Made by a program: the position numbers and the translations under genes
The notes under the pieces: model-generated
Database searches by the model: none
Told to the model about the DNA's origin: nothing
Seen by the model: the letters and a program-made list of their open reading frames with translations, nothing else
Source of the DNA: Cryptomeria japonica
Lineage: Eukaryota; Streptophyta; Pinopsida; Cupressales; Cupressaceae
NCBI RefSeq assembly: GCF_030272615.1
Contig: NC_081411.1
Span: 40,535,140-40,599,139 of the forward strand
Reading direction: 5' to 3'
Length of the DNA stretch: 64,000 nucleotides
Part shown: piece after piece, positions 55,691 through 64,000 of the stretch
How the letters are laid out: each line of letters begins with the position of its first letter
Position numbering within the stretch: the stretch's first letter is position 1

Positions 55691-57245
55691 CTTTCAGTCT
55701 TGGGTTCAGGTTATGTCTCTTTAGATGGGGGTACTCTGTAGGATGTTCTGGTTGTCCCTAACATCTTGATGAACCTCCTGCCCATTTATTAGATTTGCCA
55801 TTCTGGTTCTGGTAAGATAGTTGAGTTATCACAACATGATGTGGTTATTCAAGACCTCCACGATTTTGATTTGGTTGTGGCTACTAGGAGTGTGGATATT
55901 GCATCTCGTCTGTATAGATTTGATGGATTTGAGCCCTCTGTGGGTGTCGGTTTATCTCTTATAGCACATGCAGTTCAATGAGTAAGCTTTGGCATGAGTG
56001 TTTGGGCCATGTCAATTACAGATATCTTTAGCAAATGAGTACACAAGCACTTGTTCTTGGGCTCCCACAGATTTCCTATACTGATGGTGTTTTTCATGGT
56101 TGTGTGCTTGGCAAGCATCACCAAGATCCCTTTCCAAAGGGAGGAGCCCCTTGTGCTTTGGCACCCTTGGAGTTGATTCATAGTGATCTCATGTCATTTC
56201 CCACTCCTTTTTTGGGGGCCAAGTATGTGCTCATTTTTATGATGACTTCTCCACATGCATATGGGTGTACTTTCTTAAGTACAAGTCTGATGTCTTTGAT
56301 TCATTTTGAATCTTCAAGACATTTGTAGAGAAGTGGTCTAGCTATTCTATTCGATGGATACGTACAGATAATGGGGGGGAGTATGTGAATCAGGCTTTCA
56401 GAGATTTTTTCACTGAGCATGGTTTGCAGCATCAGTTTACTATTCCCCACACCCCTCAATAGAATGGTGTCATTGAACACAAGAATATAACTTTACAGGA
56501 GATGGAAAATTGTATGATTCAGTCTAGGTCCATGGATTCATCTTTTTGGGCTGAGGCAATCAATTGTGCCAACTATATTCAGAATCGGATGCCTCACAAG
56601 GCTATTCGACATATGACTCTTGAGGAGGCTTGGTCTCATGACAAGCCTGATGTTTCCTTTTTTCGAGTGTTTGGTAGTGAGGCATGGGATTTTATTCCTG
56701 ATGCTCAGAGGAAAGCCATGGAGCAAAAGAGCCGACCCCTCATTTTTGTTGTCTACTATGAGGATGTTAAGGCATACAGGTTGTTTGATACTGATTCTAG
56801 AGAGGTCTTGTTTCGACGAGATGTTCAGTTTGATGAGTGCCTTCCCACAGTGGATACCCTGACTCTGGTGTCTACTCCTCTACCTACTCTTCCCACTACA
56901 CCTCTTCAAGATCTTTTTGAGGATGATTCTAATGATGGTGTTGATTCTCCACCATCACCACCTCCCCCAGCTCCACCTCAGATGCCCAAGTGGGCTCGCC
57001 TTACTGTTGAGGCGACAGGTCCTATGGCCGGTGATCCTTTAGATACTCATCACACCTGCTCTCATACTATGGGTTCTAGTCTTTCAAGTCATGCTATTTT
57101 AGATGATCCTCAAAAAATTTCAGAGGCTATAGGTCACCCTAAGTGGGATAGTGCTATGGACGAGGAGTATTCTTCTTTGATGAAGAATCATACTTGGGAT
57201 CTTTATCCTCTTCCTAAGGGTAGAAAGATGGCTAGGTGTCACTGA
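55691..57245 (+). pseudogene. Copia integrase and linker of element H
   Basis: A degraded pre-integrase region (VLVVPNILMNLLP, then KLWHECLGHVNY-like text near 55985) leads to the core. HSDLMSFPTPFLGAKYVLIF has the first Asp at 56185; IRTDNGGEYVNQAFRDFF the second; PQ*NGVIEHKN the Glu, with TAG 56460-56462 replacing the conserved Gln. From 56502: ANYIQNRMPHKAI, LEEAWSHDKPDVSFFRVFG, then a Pro-rich linker and DEEYSSLMKNHTWDLYPLPK, the start of the RT, closed by TGA near 57243. Confidence 0.85.
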
Positions 57246-58587
57246 TTGTATCACACTAAGTATGTTGCTGATAGTTCCATTGATAAGTACAAAGCTCATC
57301 TTGTTGCGAAGGGGTTTTCATAGGTTGAGGGTATTGATTACTCTGAGACATTTGCCCTTGTCGCTAAGATGAACTCTATTCGCTTTGTACTATCTCTTGC
57401 AACTTCTCGGGGATGGCCTATTTTTTAGATGGATGTGAAGAGTGCCTTCTTGCATGGGGATCTACAGGAGGAAATATACATGGATAAGCCTTAGGGATTT
57501 GTGTAGGATAGTTCTTTGGTTTGCAGACTTCGTCGTTCATTGTATGGTCTCAAACAAGCCCCTCGGGCCTGGTATGAGAAGATGGATTCTTTCTTGCTCT
57601 CCACTGGGTTCACCCACAGTCATTCTGATCACACCATCTACATTCAACTTCTTGAGGGTGAGATCATGATTATTGTGCTATATTGATGATCTCCTCATCA
57701 CCGATAACTCATCCTCTATGACTCAGCATACCCAGCGAGCCTTCATGGATCAGTTTGAGATGACAGATCTTGGTCTTTTGCACTATTTCCTTGGTCTTCA
57801 GGTGATTCAGTTGTCAGATGGGATCTACCTCTACCATCAAAAGTATGCTCTTGACATGCTTTAGCACTTTGGCATGCTTGATTGCAAGCCTTCTCCCACT
57901 CCTTTTCAGTCAGGGCTTGTTTTGATAACTGCTTGTCCCACTCCTTTAATCGATTCTACACTTTACTGGCAGTTGGTTGGCAGTTTGGTGTACCTGACTC
58001 ACACATGTCCTGATATTTCCTTTGCGGTTGGCCTTTTCTCTCTATTCTCCCATGATCCTCATGAGAGTCATTGGCAAGAAGCCAAATGCATTTTGCAGTA
58101 CATTCAGGGCTCTAGTTCTCATGGCATTCACTATACATCAGGGGACCCTCACATTGTTGGCTACACTGACTTAGATTGGGTTGGTGATGTCACTGTTCGA
58201 AAGTCTACTACTAGCTTTGTTTTCTATCTTGGCTCTGGTCCTATCACATGGTCTTGCAAGAAGCAGACTGCTCATGCATTATCATCTACAGAGGCTGAGT
58301 ACCGAGTTGTTGTGCTCGCCAGTCGGGACATCTTATGGCTTCAACAGCTGATGACTGAGTTTGGTTTTCCTCCTAATAGTCCCACTATTCTTTGGTGTGA
58401 CAATCAGAGTGCTATTCATATTTCTTCCAACCTGAGAGAGTATCAACAGACGAAGCACATTGAGCTTCACATGCATTTCATTTGTCAGTTGATTCATGAT
58501 GGTGTTCTCATTCTGGAGTACATTCCCACTTTTGAGCAGGTTGCAGACATCTTCACGAAACCTTTTGCATTGCCGCGCTATCTTTAG
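57246..58587 (+). pseudogene. Copia reverse transcriptase and RNase H of element H
   Basis: KYKAHLVAKGFS*VEGIDYSETFA, IF*MDVKSAFLHGDLQEEIY, KP*GFV*DSSLVCRLRRSLYGLKQAPRAWYEK. TAG at 57321, 57426, 57492 and 57504 stands where the family has Gln at most sites. A one-base frame change near 57665 precedes CYIDDLLIT (catalytic YIDD at about 57679). HYFLGLQVIQ and, after TAG 57862, LVGSLVYLTHTCPDISFAVG, GYTDLDWVGD, SSTEAEYRVVV, WCDNQSAIHISSN and ADIFTKPFALPRYL complete the RNase H to TAG 58585-58587. Confidence 0.9.
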
Positions 58588-58845
58588 TTGTGCTCTATGC
58601 TTGGGGTGAAGGAAGTTGTCCTTGGGGGGTCTTTATGAGGCCTTCCTTCCTTCTTCTTTCAGCATGTTCTTTTATCTCTTTTTGGAGAGGAGTTTTTTCC
58701 CACTAGGTTTTCTCCTTTTTCTCCATTTCATAGAGATTCCATTGTATTTGGGTACCTAATCAGGCCTTGTTGTCGGGACCCATCTTTCAAGCTTTCAGTA
58801 GTTGTACTAGGTTTTAGCTTCTCCCTAAGTCTAGCTTAAGGGGGG
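58588..58845 (+). other. 3' untranslated region and polypurine tract of element H
   Basis: Non-coding; ends CTCCCTAAGTCTAGCTTAAG plus GGGGG (about 58836-58845), the polypurine tract adjoining the 3' LTR. Remnant N has the same layout at 15300-15322. Confidence 0.75.
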
Positions 58846-59217
58846 TGTGAGAGTAATTTGGTATTTACTTGATTAATTAAACAATATTTGTTTAATTCTT
58901 TAAGTTCCCTATTATCTTTTTACACTTAAGCTAACATTAGGTGCATAATAATTAATTCTTTTTATTAATTATTATGTGCAAGCCTAGGGTTTTTCCCTTT
59001 TTAGGGTTTCTTGACCTATTAGAAGTTAATTTGCTTTTCATTCTATTATTGATAATACATTTTTTGGATATTATTGAGCTCTCATCTTTTGGAGCATATT
59101 TTTCTTGTGTTTTTGTCTTTCAGATTATTTTGCTTCCTTGCTTCTCCTTGTAACAGGTTATTCAGCTTGCAGAAGATCTTCAGGCTTTTGTGCTGTTGTA
59201 TTTTCTCAACTCCAACA
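58846..59217 (+). repeat. 3' LTR of element H
   Basis: 372 bp, TGTGAGAGTAATTTGG to CTCAACTCCAACA, equal in length to the 5' LTR. Confidence 0.92.
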
Positions 59218-59988
59218 CATTCCTTTCCAGCATTGAGCATTCTCAAGTCTCACTTCAAGGCTAGGTATTGAATTCATGTCAAGGATTCAACCATTTAAGA
59301 GGAGATCCCTTTCAACATTCAATTCAATACAAGAAAGTCTACCTATATTCTATCTACAACCTCCCTTGAGGTGACTTACATTTCAGTCTTTCATTTACAT
59401 TTACTTGCAAGTACTTTCTTTCATCATTTGGTTAATTCCAAAATTGGGGTTTGACCTAAAAGAAAACCCCCAATCCCATCCCCTTTGCCTCTCTTTTATG
59501 TGTGTAGGTTGCAAGTGCACAACTATGTTTGAATATTCAGACTCCATTGGTAGAGGCAAAAAAACCCTTTTCATTTCGTGGATTTTTTGGAGAACCATGG
59601 ACACTTTCAACATGGTCCCGACAAATTTTCCTCCAATTTGAAGGGTAGCTTTGTCTCCATATATTATAGCCAAATCCAGGTGCACAGCTTCTTCTCACGC
59701 TTCTATCTCGAGTTATAATCAATTTTTTTCTACTTTTACACTTACATAATTCAATCATCTTCCATTCTAAAAAAGGGGTTAGTTTATCATTTCTATCCCA
59801 TTATCAATTCATTTAGTATTCAATCTATGTCCTAAGAGAATGGATCTAGTTAATTCCCCCTCTTTTAAATGTAATGTGAATAAGGTGTTTGAAGGGAAAT
59901 CCACAGTGAAACTTTCATCTCTCCTTGGAGGGAAGAAAAGCTTTCCTCTTGATCTCTCCACCATTCACCCTTTTCCACCATTACATTT

Positions 59989-60005
59989 TGGTGAACTCGA
60001 CATCG
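59989..60005 (+). promoter_or_regulatory. Probable primer binding site of element I
   Basis: TGGTGAACTCGACATCG three bases after the LTR end; similar to the site of element F. The tRNA is not assigned. Confidence 0.6.
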
Positions 60006-61096
60006 TACATGCTTTATTCTAAAAATCATTGCATATTTTTCATTTACAAGTTTAATTTTTCTACAAACTTAGTGGTTAATTCATTTAGAACCCTAGTTTT
60101 TAAAATTGAAATTGAACTTGTGTTTTGTAAAAATTGTTTGTTATTGTCTTAGATCTGAAAATTGCTTTGTTTGTCAAATTCAATTTCTCCATTGTCTTGT
60201 TCAATTTGCAAATCAAATTCACAAAATTAAGAGGTTAATTGTCAAAACCCTAATTTTTAAAAATCATCCTGAAATTTTGCAAAAATTGAATTTCCAGTTC
60301 ATTTTCAGATTTGTGATTGTTTTTAGACTTATCTTCTATCCTAAAATCGAAATTTTCAATTTCCCTTCTTTTTTAAAATTTGAAATTTCAAAAATTAAGT
60401 GATTAGGTCCTAAAACCCTAATTTTCAAATTTAATTGGATTTTGTGCAAATTTCAATCAATTTCAATCAATTTCAGTTTTCTAAACATTTTTCAAGGTGT
60501 CCATATCCATTAGGTTTGACCCTTTTCAAAATTGCAATTCAATTCCTCTTTTTTTCTCAAAACCCTAATAGGGTCCTATTTTCCCATCCAAACCTTCATT
60601 TCACCTATCTAGAGATCGTAAAATTTGCCAATTTTTTGGGGTCCACTTTAAAATCATCATAACTTTCATCGTAAAAATTTCAAAAAAAGTTGGTCGGACC
60701 CTATGCACTTTCAACACGATCCCTAGCTTTTTTCCCGAAATTTCAGGATATAGTTATGACCGTATTTAATAGCTTAAATCTAGAAAATTGACTGATTTTG
60801 TCAATTTTTTATCCCTCTAAAATCAAAAATACCTTCAAATTTCAAGAAAAAATTTTAAAATTAAGTGGTTAATTATACCTTGCTCTGATTTTATAAATTA
60901 AGTGGTATACCATTGGCCCTAATTTTAAATTCCAATTTCTTTTCATTTATCATAAACATTAGTTTTTTGGAAATTTTGTCATTTTTTTCTTCCAACAAAG
61001 TCAAATTGTTTAATCATTATTTTCTCAAATTTGGCATTATTCAATTTTTGGGCACTTTATTCCTATTATTCAAAATTCAAATTTTCCCTCTAGTGC
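60006..61096 (+). other. AT-rich leader of element I
   Basis: About 1.1 kb, very AT-rich, with recurring phrases AAACCCTAATTTT and TTCAAATTT every 100-200 bases. No gene is seen; short ORFs are rich in Phe, Ile, Lys and Asn and reflect base composition. Confidence 0.6.
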
Positions 61097-61854
61097 ATGA
61101 GTTTCACCACTATTAGTCCTACCTACACCATCTCCATTAGACGAAGCATTAGAATTAAGGCTTCCCAAGGTTTAATTTATAAGGAGATGGAGCATAATTT
61201 GGGTGACTTCTTTAATGAGGATAATGCTAATTCGTCACATCCTACTCATGTCCCTATCTATCCAATTGATGAATCCCATGATGAACAAGAAGAAGCTTTG
61301 ACTAGAGTTTCTATAGATCAACTTTCAATATTGGACAATCAATTTGATAACTTTCAACAATGGATGTCCCAAGAGTACCCGAATAATGAAGCTCTTCCAA
61401 TAATTGAAGGCCTTAAATGCATGATTCAAAGTGATAAGAATGGAATTGATATATTGTGTGGCATTGCTCATATTGTTGATTCTAATGCCATGCCTATAAA
61501 GAGTTGTGCTGAGAACTTAGGTTATTCATAACCTTTGAATCAAATCAATCATTCTCTTCCTTTGTCTACTCCAATGGCTATTATTCTTACCTTCCCTTCA
61601 AACATCATGGCTACATCAACTCAAAATGTCATTCCTACAACCATTAGTCATGGGGAAAATCCCTTCATTTAATCCTCCATCTTTGCCTATGTCTTCCATA
61701 AGTATTCTTAATATCCCTCAACCAATCAGCATGACACAAGGGGTCAATTAATTCAACAATTTTATTCCTCCTTTAACTGTATCATTTCCTAATCAATCAT
61801 CACCTATGCCTACTTATCATAATGTCCCACCACCATATTCTCAATACATGCCTT
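61097..61854 (+). pseudogene. Gag N-terminus of element I, cut by LTR J
   Basis: ATG 61097, 144 codons open (SIRRSIRIKASQGLIYKEM, DDQ-type acidic stretch, QLSILDNQFDNFQQWMSQEY) to TAA 61529. Ser/Pro/Thr-rich text continues in shifted frames (NIPQPISMTQGVN, YHNVPPPYSQYMP) until J interrupts at 61855. Position after the primer site and the low-complexity proline-rich tail resemble the Gag N-terminus of F. There is no direct motif proof. Confidence 0.5.
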
Positions 61855-62941
61855 TGTTGGCATTATGTGAATCAGTATGAGAACATAATAACATGGTATG
61901 TTGTCATTGATGTCAATATGCTGAAGAGGTGAGAACTGGCATATGTGAGAACCAGTATAACACTGTGAACTAGCATTTGTGCCAAAGTGAAGCGGTGTGT
62001 TTGTTCAAGGTGAACCGGCATATGGTAATGGGAACCGGCATATGGAAGCATTGTATGACTACCAGTTGGTAGTCTCAACTTCAGGGTTTCTGGTTGAAGT
62101 GTTTCAAGCCTATGTGGCTCAATCGGTGACTTTGTGTGATGAGTTAGCATGGTAACGACGAATAGATCATGTTGCCACATAAGCCTTATGCGCGTGAAGG
62201 ATCTTGCATGAAGGAGATTGTTCCTATCTACCTCGGGAATGTGTGAAGTTTGTAAAACGGTGATAATGTGTGATGGGTTATCAGCTGCCATGAAATCGGT
62301 GGAAATGGACGATGGAGAATGTCTTAAGATTGGATCAAAAACTGTTGCATTTAATACAGTGTGCTCAACGGTCAGGATTGAATCGTTTGAATTCCTTAAC
62401 CTAACAGGTTTAGGGTTTAGGGTTTATGCTACCAACCTATCTGTTTTCCTATAAGGTCAATGTTGTGTCTCTTTCTGAGGTTGTTGGCAAAAGTTGTGTG
62501 TGTGTATCCAAGAGAAGGGATACGTGATTCTTGCCAGACCAAAAGGACAGAAGTGATACCTATAGAGTGTAAGTGTAGAAGGTGAAGTGGATCTTAAGAA
62601 GATCTGCATTGGCATTGAGTGTTGTTACCAGATCATTGTAATACCTGTTGATCTCTAACCATCTCAATAGTTGGAAAATCCCTTAACAGGGTAGCTTTAA
62701 CTGGCTTGTTGTAAATCCATTAACAGGGTGACTCAAAATAATTGAGTTCTTGAAATCCTCTAATAAGGTAACCTTTAACAGGGTTTAACCCTTAACCGGG
62801 TATTCTTGCCATCCCTTAACTAGGTGATCCCTAACAAGATCGGTTTCTAACAGAACCTATTATATCAGTCTTTAACCAGACAAGGCTCCTAACAGAGCGG
62901 ACTTCTAAAGAGTTCAAAAACAAGCTTGTGGGTATTCATCC
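61855..62941 (+). repeat. LTR J, Copia type, 3' end cut by element K
   Basis: Starts TGTTGGCATTATGTG with GTCATTGATGTCAATATG near the start, as in A, B, E and M. It contains GGTGAACCGGCATATGG repeats (61910-62060) and about nine imperfect palindromes of the CCCTTAACAGGG type at 62670-62890. The usual C-rich end is not reached because K begins at 62942. Confidence 0.7.
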
Positions 62942-63603
62942 TGTTAAATTCTGTGAGAAGCAAGAATCGAGCCAGGATCTGATGTCGGTCATAGATCACA
63001 TGCAACTCCAAGCAATGGATGATCAAAGATCAAAATAGCTGAATGAAGATAAATCTGATATGAGAGAAAAATAGAGATAAAGAAGAGAATTTAGAGAAGA
63101 CTCTCACCGAGCTATCACTTCACTAGTGAAGGTGAGAGTATATTGCTTATTATATAGAAAAATAATAGCATATACAACCAAGAGGTGCATTAAATCCCAC
63201 CTCCATAAAAAGTGGGAGGTTTTACCTACTACCCTATAAAAGGTGGGAGGTTTTTACCTACTTGGTAAATGTCAAAACATGTGGCATAACCTCCTTACAT
63301 GAGAACAAAAAAGGAGTTACAAGAGGTGGCACATAAGGCCAAAAGAGGGTGAGAAACACAACTACCCCATAACCCACTTAGGAAATGACAAAATAGTGGT
63401 TATGAGAGGTGGCACAACAAGCCAAAAGAGGGTGTGTAACTCAACTACCCATGTGAGGTGGAGAGTTACACATGTAGCTAATGTATTCCGCCACGTGTCC
63501 TCATATTAACCACACCTAATAACCTAAGAAAGCTTAATAATATATGTGTAGGAAAAATAAATACCCCGTAACATAAGGAAAATAAAAAAAACCTACACTA
63601 ACA
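62942..63603 (-). repeat. 3' LTR of minus-oriented Copia K
   Basis: 662 bp; plus strand TGTTAAATTC to CTACACTAACA, so the minus strand starts TGTTAGTGTAGG and ends GAATTTAACA. The polypurine tract on the minus strand (CTTAAGGGGGGG, 63604-63615) adjoins it. It holds repeated GTGGGAGGTTTT and AGAGGTGGCAC phrases (63210-63420). Confidence 0.8.
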
Positions 63604-63757
63604 CCCCCCCTTAAGCGTAGCTTAGGTGGGTGAAAAAATGGGTCCTGGCAAATGAGGCCATGTTAGGTACCCATGTACATAAATATCCCCCCCAAAAGAA
63701 GAAGCCCCCCCATAAGAGGAATAGACCCCCCTAAATAGAGAGAGAAAGAATGAAGGA
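63604..63757 (-). other. Polypurine tract and 3' untranslated region of element K
   Basis: Several runs of six to seven C on the plus strand (63604, 63687, 63706 and 63727) give repeated G-tracts on the element's sense strand; the first, next to the LTR, is the likely primer. Confidence 0.65.
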
Positions 63758-64000
63758 CTAAGAAGCCTCTCCTGAAGTAGACACCTTTTGCATCCCAAGC
63801 AAAGATCGCAAATGAAGGAACTTGCTTTTGGTGAAAGGTTTGGTGAAGATGTCCACAGTTTTCTCCGATGTAGAACAATACTTAAGATCAATGATGCCTT
63901 CCTGAATGAGCTCCCGAATATAGTGCATATGTATCTCAATGTGTTTCATCCTCTGATGATGAATTGGATTTCTTGAGATCTGTATAGTACTCTGATTATC
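63758..64000 (-). CDS. Copia RNase H C-terminus of element K (partial, enters from the window edge)
   Basis: The minus strand reads DNQSTIQISRNPIHHQR, then MKHIEIHMHYIRELIQEGII, YCSTSEKTVDIFTKPFTKSK and FLHLRSLLGMQK to a stop at 63758. This is the standard end of a Copia Gag-Pol: the last catalytic Asp region (DNQS) and the ADIFTKPL-type motif. The visible 80 codons are open. The rest of the gene lies outside the window. Confidence 0.88.
   Translation of the reverse strand, partial: DNQSTIQISRNPIHHQRMKHIEIHMHYIRELIQEGIIDLKYCSTSEKTVDIFTKPFTKSKFLHLRSLLGMQKVSTSGEAS

Larger units (their letters stand above)
53043..59217 (+). mobile_element. Element H: Copia retrotransposon inserted in LTR I
   Basis: 6175 bp with two 372-bp LTRs, a primer site, Gag, protease, integrase, RT and RNase H in Copia order and a polypurine tract. 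Flanks are CATTT (53038-53042) and CATTC (59218-59222), a 5-bp duplication with one change. Coding frames are held for long distances but contain more than a dozen stops, nearly all TAG. Confidence 0.9.
52612..59985 (+). repeat. 5' LTR of element I, split by Copia H
   Basis: About 1.2 kb of its own sequence: TGTAGTGTGATGAAATTGTG at the start, TATATAAG near 52932 as a possible TATA box, CATTCAAG repeats before H, CAAAATTGGGG and a TGTGTGTAGGTTGCAAGTGC stretch after H (59440-59520) that matches solo LTR G, and CCACCATTACA at the end. Confidence 0.7.
52612..64000 (+). mobile_element. Element I: Tat-type Gypsy element, 5' part, with nested H, J and K
   Basis: The 5' LTR is in two pieces (52612-53042 and 59218-59985) around Copia H. 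A primer site at 59989, an AT-rich leader and a gag N-terminus follow. The gag is cut at 61855 by LTR J, which is itself cut by K. The distal part of I is not in the window. The LTR start and primer site resemble those of G and F. Confidence 0.7.

Noticed and set aside
54608-58587. Possible reassigned genetic code with TAG read as Gln
   Set aside because: TAG stops at Gln positions are striking in H and D, but TAA and TGA stops and frameshifts are also common, decay is expected in silent repeats, and methylated CAG decay explains the bias.

Overview
This window is plant nuclear DNA made almost entirely of LTR retrotransposons inserted into one another. I see no convincing host gene, tRNA, rRNA, CRISPR array or bacterial-type operon. 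The mix of Ty1/Copia and Tat-type Ty3/Gypsy elements, initiator tRNA-Met primer sites, long decayed LTRs and nested insertions suggests a large, repeat-dense seed-plant genome. A gymnosperm is plausible, but the species cannot be read from the sequence.

Layout, with element letters used throughout. 1-15240: three consecutive same-strand copies (A partial, B, C) of an LTR element that carries a coiled-coil, multi-CCHC gag-like gene and a second large coding unit (ORF2 plus ORF3), but no protease, integrase or reverse transcriptase. 15241-16152: a Copia 3' remnant (N). 16158-22839: copy D of the pol-less family, structurally complete: TG...CA LTRs, primer site, polypurine tract and the 5-bp target duplication AAATT. 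23134-50505: a minus-oriented Copia LTR (O) split by E, an autonomous-type Copia at 23300-49862. E is itself split twice: by F (26889-44985), a minus-oriented Tat-lineage Gypsy element with target duplication AATGT, and by G (45339-46770), a solo LTR with target duplication AAAGC. 50867-52180: solo LTR M with target duplication CTATA. 52612 to the window end: a plus-oriented Tat-type element (I) whose 5' LTR is split by Copia H (53043-59217). Its gag region is cut by LTR J (61855), which is in turn cut by minus-strand Copia K (62942-64000).

How the parts relate. The pol-less family (A-D) shares its tRNA-Met primer site, polypurine tract and 3' end with Copia E, so a Copia of the E type is the likely source of enzymes in trans. 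ORF2 has a weak plant-mobile-domain-like signature. In three copies an AT-rich, TATA-like stretch precedes it, which would fit an acquired gene with its own promoter. F separately carries a real plant mobile domain ORF antisense to its gag-pol. All coding regions are decayed. Many stops are TAG at positions where the families have Gln, which fits C-to-T decay at CAG sites in methylated repeats.

The strongest candidate for something new is the gag + ORF2/ORF3 family: four copies here, one intact in outline. All boundaries come from reading LTR ends and target duplications by eye; family and domain names come from motif recognition without database searches.
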